DNA from: Fistulifera solaris
Lineage: Eukaryota > Bacillariophyta > Bacillariophyceae > Naviculales > Stauroneidaceae
Length of the DNA: 64,000 bases
Direction of reading: 5' to 3'
NCBI GenBank assembly: GCA_030295235.1
Contig: AP026140.1
Span: 1-64,000 of the forward strand
Every line of letters starts with the position of its first letter. Position 1 is the stretch's first letter. The position numbers were made by a program, and so were the translations under genes. Of the stretch, positions 32,992 to 43,431 are shown piece after piece. Under the pieces are notes generated by a model. It made no database searches, was not told the DNA's origin, and was given only the letters and a program-made list of their open reading frames with translations.

Positions 32992-34167
32992 ATGGATGTC
33001 ACCAAAAAGAAGTTCTACCTCGAAGAATCGTTTACTTCATCGACGCAGGCATCGGACGAATGGGAGGTCTTTTCGTCGTGGCATGAAACAATTCTCGTCT
33101 CTACAATATCAGAGTCTCCAGTCAGTCGGCGTTCATCGCTTGGATGTAACAACGTGCACAGCGTCACTTCACAGCGACTTCTCTCTAAGCCTGTTGAGTC
33201 GCCTCGCACAACACGCCCCTGTCGACCGCCGCATTCCTCGCGAACACTTCGACGGGTCTCTGAATCGGGTCGCTCCTATTCTCATTTGAAAGAAAAATCC
33301 CTCCATTCCACAGCATCCCCGATCTCTGTCGTATCGAGTCGCAACGTGTCGCCCTCGCGACGCCGACGACCTTCCGCAGTATCCGCCTCTCAGATGTCGG
33401 CACGAACTACCGATACATTAGCATCATCCCATCATCTCCTCCCAAGCGAACGACGTAGTAATGTTGAATTTGTTCGAAATTCACCGCAGCCGCAGCGAAA
33501 GTCGCAGCGACGAGTCCAAGAGACTTCGGAATCTAGACATAGTCAAAAGGTTCTCGCAACGAAAGAACGGAGAAAAGAGTCGTCACCGGATAGAAAAGAG
33601 TCTCGCCAGTCCTCTTCTGAGAGGCGTGCATCAACCAGAACGAAAGAAAACCTCTATTCTCTCAAGGATACACCACGACGGAGACCAGAAAAGCCGGAGG
33701 AGTCACCGCGAATAACACAAAAGAACGTCTCGAGAGAAGCAACGAAAAAGAAATCAAATTTGAGACGAGCTTCTATGACAGAGGGAGTCACCAACGGTAC
33801 AGAGAAATCCGTTTCGAAACGAACAAGCGATCCACGCAGCAGTAATTACCTCTCTGTCTCACCGCGTCGTCACCGTGAGTCGATGACGTCCAAATCATCC
33901 CTGCATCGATCTTGCAGTCGATCGAAATCACGCAACAAGGCTCGTCCTACGGATGTCTCGGGTCATTCTTCCGCGAGGAACAGCCAAAGTCCCAGGCGTC
34001 GCGTGTCGACAGGACTCGGTACTGACAATCCAGTCTGCAAACTCGTTGTGCGACAACTACCTCATCCAGGTTCTCTTCGAAAGGGATGCATTGAGATCTT
34101 GAAAAAGTCGGATCATTCGGTGCCTTCACCGAAGTCCGTTTCACAACGTCGCTATTCCGTATTTTAA
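32992..34167 (+). CDS. Arg/Ser-rich low-complexity protein, companion 3
   Basis: A 391-residue intact frame. It begins MDVTKKKFYLEESF and has an acidic/aromatic patch SDEWEVFSSWHETI, comparable to DDWCVFEDSEPSW of companion 2. The rest is dominated by Ser, Arg, Lys and Thr with SPRRR, RRVSESGRS and SSERRAS motifs and no fold that I recognise. It ends LKKSDHSVPSPKSVSQRRYSVF. It has no RNA-recognition motif, so it is not a classical SR splicing factor, and no signal peptide, so it is not a silaffin. Start: ATG at 32992; an ATG 18 bp upstream is in another frame. Confidence 0.5.
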   Translation: MDVTKKKFYLEESFTSSTQASDEWEVFSSWHETILVSTISESPVSRRSSLGCNNVHSVTSQRLLSKPVESPRTTRPCRPPHSSRTLRRVSESGRSYSHLKEKSLHSTASPISVVSSRNVSPSRRRRPSAVSASQMSARTTDTLASSHHLLPSERRSNVEFVRNSPQPQRKSQRRVQETSESRHSQKVLATKERRKESSPDRKESRQSSSERRASTRTKENLYSLKDTPRRRPEKPEESPRITQKNVSREATKKKSNLRRASMTEGVTNGTEKSVSKRTSDPRSSNYLSVSPRRHRESMTSKSSLHRSCSRSKSRNKARPTDVSGHSSARNSQSPRRRVSTGLGTDNPVCKLVVRQLPHPGSLRKGCIEILKKSDHSVPSPKSVSQRRYSVF

Positions 34168-34584
34168 GCAACGAAAGCGGTATCATTTATATTCGTTAAA
34201 GGCGTCAGGAACAACTGACGATTGTTTCAGATTCATTCAGGATGATAATGCATCTTTCAGAATGATGATGTTTTATTCAGTCGAATGCAATGAGAATGAG
34301 ATCTCCTCAATCCCATGCTCTCTAGCCAATGTACTTTCTGAGTGTGAATTCCGAAATCATTCACGAGTTTTTCGATTTACTGTGTTTCACAATGTAGAAA
34401 CCTTTCCGAAGGGCCGCCTTAACTGTGATTGCTTCGAAAAATGGATCGTTCCTTGTTTTCGCGCTTTTCTCCTTGCAAAATCTTCTTGCAGCGCGATCGT
34501 CGCATCATTCTCTTGATTGCGAGAGCCGCGGCTCCGGCATTATTTCTCTCATTGCTATCTGCAATCCTCTCTCATTTCGACTCA
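34168..34584. other. Intergenic spacer
   Basis: A 417-bp spacer. It contains a short open extension in frame with the start of companion 4 (from 34429) whose hydrophobic content (RRIILLIARAAAPALFLSLL) is unlike the family; I treat it as leader. Nothing else is seen. Confidence 0.35.
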
Positions 34585-36550
34585 ATGATGAAGAACACGC
34601 AACGAGACGATGTATCCTCGTCGGACGGATCCAGCGTGGACGAAGATGTATTTGCGGGAAACGATTGGTCCCCAGAATCATTGCATTCTGCAACGACGAC
34701 AACGATTCCTCAGCAGCAACAGAATCAGCGACACAGCAAGCAAAAAGACGAAAACGACCGACTCATCTTTGTCTTCGAAGTCGCGTAAGATTACACGAAC
34801 GCATTCGCAACTTCGCAATCTGGTGTTGAAACTGCTCTCTCCTGTTTTGCGATCGTCGAACGCAACGCAAAGTCAATCTGCCGGTCCCGACAGACCTTTG
34901 AAACGTACTGCGAAGGAAACGCAACAATCTCCGGTAAAGAAAGACACTTCTCGTCGACCTGGTAGCGGAGATTCTGCATCGCGACGTCCTGCGCCTCTCC
35001 AGAGTCGTGAAGTTGCGCTTGACAAGGAAAAGAGGCATTCGCGGCGCGACTTGACGGCAAAGCAGCAGCTCAAATCGAATCGTCGACTTTCAATTAGCAA
35101 CACACCTTGTCCAAAAGAAGCAGTAGAGAAACCTTCGATTCCGAAACGACGATCGATAGCAAATGGGGCATCGGAGGGGAAGGATACAGATCGTCTTGTT
35201 GCGTCATTTGCGAGTCAAGCCAGTGTCAAAGTAACAGGAAAGACACCTGCAGCATCAAAGACTGTTTCGATAGACGTCGTACCTCGATCCGATGAAATGT
35301 TGAAACACCCCAAGCCATTGCCGAAACAACCTTCCCGACGTACCGTACAAGCACCCGCTGCAGCAACATCCGTTCTACGCAGCCCTTCACCCAACAAGAA
35401 GCAAGCTTCGGATAATAGACTCACGTTTGCCAAGACGCCGTCTCGTCGAACGATCAAAGGGGGGCAACACGTGCCCAGTCAATCCCGTCGGAAACTGGTA
35501 GAAGGCTCAGGTCAATCACGACGTAAACTGGTAGAAGGCAGTGCTCTTCGAAGTGAAAGAAACCTTGCTCGTACAGAGCTTTTGTCTGCAAACATTCCGC
35601 CCCCACCCTTCACCGATACAACAGACAATCGCGCAGTGCGGAAAGGAGTAGATGAACGAACGAGTATCGCGAACATATCTCGAAAGGAATTGATTCAGAT
35701 GGCATCGCAACGACGCTTTTCGTCGTCAGGTACGGAAGATGTGTCGCCTCGGGGGCCGTCTCGGAGAGCCTTGACGAAAAGTCCCATTGCGAAAGATCGT
35801 GGAGCCAACAAAGCGGTGCAACCCGTCAGCGAAAAGCAGCCGGATATTGAATGGAAGCCCGAAATCGTAGAGAACGCCTGGCAAACATGGTCTCCAGTAC
35901 GCTCAAATGACCTGAAAATTGTTCAAGGAAGCGTCGTTTCGCCCGGCGTTTCCCCTCGTCAGTCGCAGCGAGTCTCGATCAGAACGATTGGTGCATCCTC
36001 TCCTTCCTTGCGCAAAGTTTCGCAGATAACCGAGGAGAGTAGTTCCAGCGCCGGTCGTAGCAAAACGAAAAAGGATCTCTCGCGCCGTGCTTTGTTGAGT
36101 TCAACGGGAAAATCACAAGTAAGCTTGAAGTCGCAGCGTTCGTTGACCAAGAATGGAAGAGATAGCAACTTGGTTGATCGTCGAGTTGATCGTCGAGTTG
36201 ATCGTCGAGACGTCGTTCAGCCATCGCGCGGCGCTTTCAAGAGAACTGACACAATGAAGAAAGGTTCGACGCGAAAGCTGGTTCGTACAGAGGATAAGAC
36301 TTTGGGGCGCTCTTCTTCGAAAAAGAATGTAACGAATCGTGCAGCTCGACGAGGGTCTATCGACATGAAGCCTAAATCTCCTCGGCGACGATCTCTATCA
36401 CCAACGGAACCCACCGAAAGCTCGGACTTGGATTTCAGCCAGTCAAATATACCCCTATTTCGTCTCACGTACAAGAATGACGTCTTTCGCTCCGAACGCG
36501 TGCTCGAGAAAGAATTCGAACTGGATCCAATCTTGAACAAGGTGAAATAA
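34585..36550 (+). CDS. Arg/Ser-rich low-complexity protein, companion 4, one frame break
   Basis: An acidic head (SSSDGSSVDEDVFAGNDWSPES) begins at the double ATG at 34585 and resembles the acidic/aromatic heads of companions 2 and 3. After about 55 codons the frame ends at 34788, but the basic body opens one base out of register, the change falling at CAAAAAG near 34742. The body (to 36550) is rich in Arg, Ser, Lys and Pro with an internal direct repeat (SRRKLVEGSGQ twice, near 35487-35540) and a VDRR triplet near 36178-36208. The C terminus is different: SNIPLFRLTYKNDVFRSERVLEKEFELDPILNK, a mixed, possibly folded tail. No domain recognised. The break could be a sequencing indel, an intron or programmed frameshifting. 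Confidence 0.5.
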
Positions 36551-36903
36551 CTACGCTCAGTGTCCTAGTGATATTAGCGCTCGGCATATTGCATCAATAG
36601 CTTAAGTACAAGGGTAGACTTTCTATCATCTATCATTGATCATTGGTGCTTATCTCAATTTTGTTGTGGCAATCCGTCTTTTTTCCCTTTCAACTTTTTT
36701 GAATTGCAGCCCGCTTTAGCATAATAAGTACATTTTACTGTACCTCTATTTGTACTGTTTAGCGTCACACCGGTCATAATGCATCCTCCGAAGAAAAAGT
36801 CTCGTCGTCCATTTTCGTTCTTCACTCATAATAACCGCAGCAACGAGGAGAATGAAATTCTTCCCGTTTCAAGTTCCTTCCTGCCCATAATATAGTTAAT
36901 AAC
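36551..36903. other. Intergenic spacer
   Basis: A 353-bp spacer. It includes pyrimidine-rich sequence near 36676-36700. No gene or repeat supported. Confidence 0.35.
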
Positions 36904-39471
36904 ATGGGAGAAGTCGACATTTCCTGTAGTCCCAGCGCAAAGGCGACAGTTCGGTTGGGAAGCGCTATAACGACACGATGCTCTCCTTCTGTATGGATCG
37001 ACGATGCAACGCTCGACACGGTATTCTGTCCTGTTGACGGTCTTTCCATTGCTTCCACTCTTGACGATGTATTCTGCTCAGCTCCAGCGGATAATTCGAT
37101 CGTTGAATCACCCACGCAGCGACGGCGAAAGCAGCTTGGCGAAGTAAGAAGCCCTCGACAAAGAGATCCACAATCTCCTCTTAAGAAAGACAACAATAGA
37201 CTTTTGTCACCGAGAACTCCGAGCGGGCGTTCTTCGAAAGACCTTTCAAAGCATCGCAAAGCGGAAATAAAGAGTAGCCCGTGGCATCCGAGTGCCTCGA
37301 AGCAACGAAATATCGAACAGGAGTCGTTAAAGTCGCCTCACGCTCAAGATGATATGATTCGGAAAAATTCACCTCTCAGAAGTGCTTCAAAGTCGCGATT
37401 ACAAAGTCTCGAAACAGCTGCCGAAATGCGAGGGACAACATTAAAGAGAAGGAGTTCGGTCTCACAAAGAAAGGGTGCCAGGGAGATGCGGAACGATGTA
37501 CTCGCCAACAACTCGAAACGAACACGAAGGTCGTCTCAAAAGTTAGCAATAATGAATCTTGAAAAGCGGATCGAACGGTCGGCTAGTTCACATGGACGAG
37601 GGAGTTCCGAGCCTCGTATACGAGCTTTGAGACAGCAAGAGAAGGATGATGTTGTCGAAGGTGGGGATCGATCATCACGAACACGCAGTTTAGAGAGGAA
37701 AGTAGATCAGCTCCAAAGCACTCAAAAGGGAGGCAATAATGTTGTCAGTGATGATAAACTGGGCAAGGAGAAGAGAAAGGATATGTCAATCGCCCCAAAG
37801 CGATCAAAAGTCGTGCCTGGGCGAAGTAGATCGGCGTCGGGGTTAGAAAGGTTAGCTGGTCAAACAAGAAGAGCACTTAATAAACGAAGTAGCTCGGATT
37901 CTCGAATCGCACAAACCGATCGTGATCACGAAAGTCGTACATCCAGCGAAAACGTGCAGAAGAAAGTGTCTCCTCAGAGAAATCGTTCGAAAGGGCGCAC
38001 AGAAAGTTTGCAAAGTCCGTCTGGACGCTCGCGGCGATCACCTAAAAGAAGGAATTCCAGTCCACGGGTTGAAAACACCGCGGGCAAATTTGTTAAAGGA
38101 ATTACCGACTCTTCCCAACGCGCAGCGAGATCCTTGCAACGAAATAATTTGAAAGCGAAAGGTAACAATGAAGTCACTAGGTCCGAATTTTCGAGAAGTT
38201 CGCACAGACGAAGAACTTCAAAGTCGCCCATCAAAGATTTCTCTTTACAACAAAGGATCGATGTTAGGGAGAAATCACAACGCACACGTGGCTCACATCC
38301 TACGAACAGTTTTCGAGGTTATATCGAAGAATCAGTAAAGGGAAAAAGTGAGCGGAGGAGTATTTCACAAGATAAAAGGGAAAAGTGGAAACATCGCGGC
38401 TCAAAATCAAGGATCGTTCTTCCCTACGATACAGACAAAGGTGATAGCTCAAAGAGCTCCAACGAGCCGGGCAACTTGATATCTACCGACCTGCAGTTGA
38501 AAAAACAGGGGCGCAAAATGCAAGATCTAGGGTCATGGACAGACACAATGGTCGGTTCCGAATCATCGCCGCACACACATTCATCTGACGTAAATGATGC
38601 CAGCCCCAAGTCAGGGACTGTAAACAATTTTCAAACTGATAAGGGGTATCTAATAAGACCCTTTTGGCGAAAAAATCATCAAAGTACAGATAAGAAAAGC
38701 CCTGCAGCAAGACGCGGCACAAATCGTGAGTTGGTATCGTCACAAAATCTACAATATCCCTCACAGAATTTCGAGCATGAACCGGAGAATAATAACCGTC
38801 AACACGGTACAAAGTCAACAAAGAAAAAGACGTCTTTTCCCATGCTGTACTCAAATTTCCAACCGCTCTCCGGGGAACTTGTCGGGGATGCGAAGTTATC
38901 ACAGCATGAGTTGTTTATGACACGAGAGCACTTTCCCACTGCGTTGGAAGCATTAGAAGCATCAATAACTCCGAAAAAGAGGGAAAGATTGGCACTTTTA
39001 CAAACTGCCGAAACAAATAATGAGCAACACACACCTGCGTCTCCACGAGGACGAATTAAGAGTTTGAGTCCAACGAGATTTATCAAGAAGGCATCTAAAC
39101 GATTCAGTAGCGCGGTGGCGCAATTTTCTGAACGCGTGCTACCAGTTGGTACACGCGAGTCTTCGAGTAGAAAAGGGGAATATGCTCAGAACAATATAAC
39201 TCTATTACGAGAGGAAGCTCCCCGGGAGCCTGCTGTCCAATCTCAAGAAAAGACTCTTGCTTCAAGCATGCAAAGCAATATCATAGACGACGGCTCAAAG
39301 GAAGACTCAATCACGTTGAAAGAAGTTAAAGGAAGCCCCAGCCCAAAGCAATCAACACTCTCACGCGCCAGACCCCGCAGTAGATCAGCGGGTCGTTTGC
39401 AGCCAGAAAACGATAAGGCGACGGCTTCCACCCAACGGACAAACAATGGCAGCAATCAGCACCCGCATTAG
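36904..39471 (+). CDS. Arg/Ser-rich low-complexity protein, companion 5
   Basis: An 855-residue intact frame, the longest companion. Residues 1-70 are less biased (MGEVDISCSPSAKATVRLGS, WIDDATLDTVF) and could be a small folded or docking region. From about 75 on it is Arg/Ser/Lys-rich (SPTQRRRKQLGEVRSPRQ, GRSRRSPKRRNSSPR, RRRTSKSPIKDF). A segment near residue 680 is more ordered (ELFMTREHFPTALEALEASI) and is followed by LSPTRFIKKASKRFSSAV, which could be an amphipathic helix. Composition resembles the N-terminal tail of C2-TerD copy 5 (RSLGRSASSRG). It might be a detached tail of such a gene, but no C2 or TerD sequence follows it. No domain recognised. Confidence 0.5.
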   Translation: MGEVDISCSPSAKATVRLGSAITTRCSPSVWIDDATLDTVFCPVDGLSIASTLDDVFCSAPADNSIVESPTQRRRKQLGEVRSPRQRDPQSPLKKDNNRLLSPRTPSGRSSKDLSKHRKAEIKSSPWHPSASKQRNIEQESLKSPHAQDDMIRKNSPLRSASKSRLQSLETAAEMRGTTLKRRSSVSQRKGAREMRNDVLANNSKRTRRSSQKLAIMNLEKRIERSASSHGRGSSEPRIRALRQQEKDDVVEGGDRSSRTRSLERKVDQLQSTQKGGNNVVSDDKLGKEKRKDMSIAPKRSKVVPGRSRSASGLERLAGQTRRALNKRSSSDSRIAQTDRDHESRTSSENVQKKVSPQRNRSKGRTESLQSPSGRSRRSPKRRNSSPRVENTAGKFVKGITDSSQRAARSLQRNNLKAKGNNEVTRSEFSRSSHRRRTSKSPIKDFSLQQRIDVREKSQRTRGSHPTNSFRGYIEESVKGKSERRSISQDKREKWKHRGSKSRIVLPYDTDKGDSSKSSNEPGNLISTDLQLKKQGRKMQDLGSWTDTMVGSESSPHTHSSDVNDASPKSGTVNNFQTDKGYLIRPFWRKNHQSTDKKSPAARRGTNRELVSSQNLQYPSQNFEHEPENNNRQHGTKSTKKKTSFPMLYSNFQPLSGELVGDAKLSQHELFMTREHFPTALEALEASITPKKRERLALLQTAETNNEQHTPASPRGRIKSLSPTRFIKKASKRFSSAVAQFSERVLPVGTRESSSRKGEYAQNNITLLREEAPREPAVQSQEKTLASSMQSNIIDDGSKEDSITLKEVKGSPSPKQSTLSRARPRSRSAGRLQPENDKATASTQRTNNGSNQHPH

Positions 39472-39869
39472 CTTCGGGAATCCGTAGATGTAAATGACCC
39501 CGACATTCGGTATTCTTCTTCGATTTAGATGATGAGTCAGCAAGAGTCGTTTCGCAATGACTGGGGAATCTTGCTCTTGCAGGTCGAACCGACATGGCTA
39601 CAAGGACGGTTATCATATTCTGGAAGTCAGCTGGTGCGCTGTTGTTTGTTTTTTATATGGTGGAATTGTGAAAATGATGTTTCAAACTTCCTTTATGCAA
39701 TTTGTTAATGAAAGATATCTTTTAAAGGTTAATAAATCGGCTACCGTCGCACGGGCTTGATCTGCTCTATTTTTCAATTTGCATATTCCTCTCATTGCGC
39801 ATCTAGCTCCAGAAACCTCTTCTTCGCTTGCGAGCAATCGGCCGACTCTGGACCCAGTGACACAATGTG
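39472..39869. other. Convergent 3' spacer
   Basis: A 398-bp stretch between companion 5 and the end of the minus-strand leucine-rich-repeat-like gene. No element recognised. Confidence 0.35.
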
Positions 39870-41097
39870 TCAGTGTGATGTGAAAAAAGAAAAAGCAAGC
39901 CGTTGCATACTCATCTGCGATTGTTGTGCGGTTAATTGCAACATCGATCCGTGGTCGATGTCGATAGCTAATTTAGCAACACCATGGGCAAAACGGTTCC
40001 ATTTGCATAAGGAAGCGATGGACTGAATCCAGAGATGTTGAGACAACCCAACTAAATTAACCTGTTTTATGCAACCATTCTGCCGCAAACTTTCTCGCAA
40101 TGAATTTGCTCTTCCCTTATCGAACCGGCTTCCTACATGAAATGTAGGCGTCTCTACCGTACATGTTGCCAAGGCGGTCATCCACTGGACCCATTGCGAT
40201 AGTGCGAAACAAGCCATTACATCCGTTCCAATCTCTAAATGTTTGAAGTGTAGGTAACGTTGTACCCATTTCAAAAAAGTCGAGGACGCATTACCCTCCC
40301 ATTGATCGGCTACCTAACCGATATCAATAATATTTTGTTTCCTTGCGAAATCCATTATGTCTGACAATACTCCTAGTTGTGAAGCAACACCGAATCCGCC
40401 ACTGATTCGAAGGGAGGACACATGACAATCTGATGGTAGGATGCATCCATAATCAAACCAGCAGTCGCGTAGCTCCAAGAATTTTGCACGAATCATCCAT
40501 GGAACCGGCAAATCGTTCGAAAAGTGCAAATTCAATAAAATGTGTCGGTCGACAACGATGTCTGCTAACGAAGTAAAGAAGTCGTTTGAGGTATGCCATT
40601 GAAACGGAAAGATTTGTTCGATTTGCAGACAAGCCAAAGGTGTTGTTCGACGTGCCAAGCTGCTCAAGAAAATGCTTTCAGCCTTGCGATTGGGAAAAGC
40701 CGTACGTCTACGGAACACAATGACGGTCGTAGACTGGGCCCAGATTGATAGAGACTCCTCTGTCGACTGCTCACTGATAAGTGGTAAAGTGAATATTAGA
40801 TTGCTTTCGTCGCCGCTCTCCTCGCCATCATCCTCATCATCCTCATCGCTACTCCAAGACGTAAGATTTCTCAGAAGACGAGACTCCTTCCAATGACATG
40901 TAGCCTCGAACCCCTGGCTTAACCGATTGAGCATTTGAACTACTCCTTAAAAACTCTTCATTCATTCTGATGTAGCAAAAAAGAAGTGTCCATGACAGCA
41001 AACGCGTTGCCGAGTATAGTAAAGGAGAAGCTTTACCAGGTACAGGCAAGACATCGATCGTGCCACAACAACCCACAACAACTAAAAACGCGTCCAT
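39870..41097 (-). pseudogene. Leucine-rich-repeat-like protein gene, interrupted
   Basis: The minus strand encodes repeat-like segments such as LRESLRQNGCIKQVNLVGLSQ, AKFLELRDCWFD and LKHLEIGTDVMACFAL-type text, with the Leu-x-x-Leu spacing of ribonuclease-inhibitor-like leucine-rich repeats. An acidic insert (SSDEDDEDDGEESGDE) lies near 40.8 kb. The part from 40934 to 39870 is one frame interrupted only by a TAG at 40314-40316; translation on both sides reads in the same frame. An upstream part from 41097 (MDAFLVVVGCCGTIDVLP) joins through a single-base shift near 40950 (TTTTT). Such genes are common in diatoms and of unknown function. An intron around the TAG is not obvious. Either a pseudogene or a sequence error. 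Confidence 0.4.
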
Positions 41098-42411
41098 TTT
41101 CAAAATTTCGAAATACTCATCGGACAACAAGACTACTTTCTAGAGAATTGTAGTGAGTACCGAATACTTTTTCCAACTTTACACCCTAACCTTAAGGTAG
41201 GCGCTTGGCGCTTGATGCGAAAGAATTACCTGGTACTTGTATAGATCTCGTGGACGTTGCCCGTGATTGAAACCCATTCGGACTAACACCTTCAACATAA
41301 GTGCCACCGACTGAATCACATAAGAAAAATTGAGTCCAGGAATCAATAGAGTGATTCATATTTTTTTGGCTAGCCTGTCTACCTTAAACGCTCGCGCTTA
41401 CTTATATTTATATTATTCGCTTTGGAAATGGGAGTCTCGCGTCTCGCGAGCTTTGGTGTGTGCAATAGGGATACACAAAAACAAACCACGAAAAGTAAGA
41501 ACATGTGGGTCGATATTGGATTCATAGGAGCGAGTAAAGAATAGGTTGCTGCTTTCGCTCTTCGCACTGTTCATTGCACTTGGTGCGACGTTTGACGTGA
41601 TCAAAGTGAACACGAAATGCACGTCACCGTCCCCCACCGTCACAGGGACGAAAGACGAAATTGAGAACTGAGAAGGGTGATTCTGGGAGGGAACTTCGAT
41701 GTTACTCGTTACTTCGTATGATTAGCTAATCGTGATCCATTATCCATTATCCATTCCCAGTCCGGGCTTTTTTTCTAATAAACGCTAAACATTAAACAAT
41801 AATGTGACATGTGACTGTATCTGACACAACGTGAAGTCATTAGACAAAGGTTAGATGTCATACGATACACTTAGCTTTATACGACTTCACTGGGGAGGAC
41901 GATACAAGATAAAAGTAACGATAGACGATAGTCTTTCAAAATTATCAATAGCCGGTAAGGTAGCTAAGGAATAAGGAAGTACGGCTTTCCCGGTTTCCGG
42001 TCTTTACGATCACTTGAATACTTTGTACGTACATAAGATCTTATAGGAACCTAGAGTTACGAGTTACGGGTTACGGGATACAACATACAACATACAACTT
42101 GCAACTGGCCGCATTCTGGATTCTTGATTTCTCTACTCTCTACAGTATTCTGCCCTACAGTACGAATCCTGGCTGACTTCTCACACTCTCTATGATAAAG
42201 TACTGCGGTTCCTACGAGTTCGTGCAAAGCGAAAAGCGAAAGAGCCGCGATTAGCGATTGCCGATTGCCGCGATGGACGTACATAGTCGTGTTTTATTAC
42301 CTGGTATCCGTATCTCTGGTCATTGCTTTGCATCTGAACCCTCCACTTTTTCATTTGCTCAGGTATCAGCAGACGACCACAAGCTTTTGGAAATCAAACG
42401 ATTGACCAAGC
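41098..42411. other. Long intergenic region, mostly featureless
   Basis: About 1.3 kb without a supported gene. It has short slippage repeats such as CCATTATCCATTATCCATT near 41737 and GAGTTACGAGTTACGGGTTACGGG near 42053, and A/T-rich tracts. A candidate 60-bp GT...CAG intron-like segment (42304-42362, ending TTTGCTCAG) might be an untranslated-leader intron of the small gene at 42412; it does not join a coding frame convincingly. Confidence 0.35.
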
Positions 42412-42747
42412 ATGCACGTCGTTTCGCCAATTACCAAAGTTTACTCTCGCAGTTCTTCTGCACCGGACTTGGTTTCCAACAGGTCCAGAATAATGATCCA
42501 AACGAAGTCAACTAGCGAGAAAACCAGCCGTGATCTGAGCCCAAACAAAGGTGTTAGTTTTGGATCCGTTTTACAACACAAGATCTACAAAGGAGTAGAT
42601 CCAGAAGGCTGTGTGCGGTATCTAACGAGGACGAAAAAGAATCAAAGTCTCAGGGACGTGTGGGATTCTCTTGAAGACTACGAGGCAGAGAAAGAAGCTG
42701 AGAAGGACAGCGTAATACAGCGAAAATGTGTTTCTTTGCATCAATGA
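42412..42747 (+). CDS. Small hypothetical protein
   Basis: A 111-residue frame with mixed, protein-like composition: MHVVSPITKVYSRSSSAPDL, then KGVSFGSVLQHKIYKGVDPEG, RYLTRTKKNQSLRDVWDSLED and a charged helix-like end YEAEKEAEKDS. A TGA lies 9 bp upstream in frame, so 42412 is the first usable ATG. The family is not recognised. The charged C-terminal helix and lack of low-complexity bias distinguish it from its Arg/Ser-rich neighbours. Confidence 0.4.
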   Translation: MHVVSPITKVYSRSSSAPDLVSNRSRIMIQTKSTSEKTSRDLSPNKGVSFGSVLQHKIYKGVDPEGCVRYLTRTKKNQSLRDVWDSLEDYEAEKEAEKDSVIQRKCVSLHQ

Positions 42748-43249
42748 CACTTCACGAAAATTCACCCTTCAAAACACCACATCAGTGACACCAACAAGTA
42801 GGATTTCGCAAACCGATTTTATAATTTTTTTATTTTCGCCCAAATCGTATAGTCTCATCTCTTTTAGTCATATACCATGCTCGCTTCAATGAAAGAGATT
42901 ATTACCGAAGTCTGTTTGATAGGGAGAATCATTTCATCGCCAACATCCTTTCGTCCTTGAGACTCGAGACGGTGGATCGTATTTTCTCTTTCTTGCGATG
43001 TTGCGCTTTTGTTTTGTCGTTTGTTGTAGAGGCAAGTGTCGCAGCGTGATGACTGTAGCGTTTTTATGTAACCGCTTTTCTTACAGCTTACAGTATTGCA
43101 TCTCGGGACCCGGACCCGGGACTGAACGCAGCGGCTTGTCTCTTTTTCAAACCCGTAAACGAAAAACACGTAAATACATTTTCGGCGAACGCAACGAGAG
43201 ACGAGAACACAACTTTTCTGGGGCAGTTCGAGAACAGAAGTAAGTTGAT

Positions 43250-43257
43250 TATATAAA
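43250..43257 (+). promoter_or_regulatory. TATA box candidate
   Basis: TATATAAA lies about 180 bp upstream of the start of C2-TerD copy 5, in an otherwise unremarkable spacer (42748-43431). Another CAATATAAAG lies near 43362. Either could be the core promoter. Confidence 0.3.
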
Positions 43258-43431
43258 GTCCGCATCGAGAAGCGAGCTGGATGGCTTCTGTCTTCCGTCG
43301 TTATTATCTCGTCTTTTCAAAGCGGAGCTCAGCTTTTGCGTTTTCATTTGAACACACAATATAAAGTTGTTTTCGTGTCACCACAGCAATAGAAACGAAA
43401 ACGACGCATGTCATTGAGCTATTAACATGAA

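Noticed and set aside
26221-39471. Companion proteins as silaffins or other silica-wall proteins
   Set aside because: They are rich in Ser, Arg and Lys, but none has a signal peptide and none shows KxxK-type silaffin repeats.
32992-39471. Companion proteins as SR splicing factors
   Set aside because: No RNA-recognition motif is present, and RRxS and SPRR motifs dominate instead of RS dipeptide runs.
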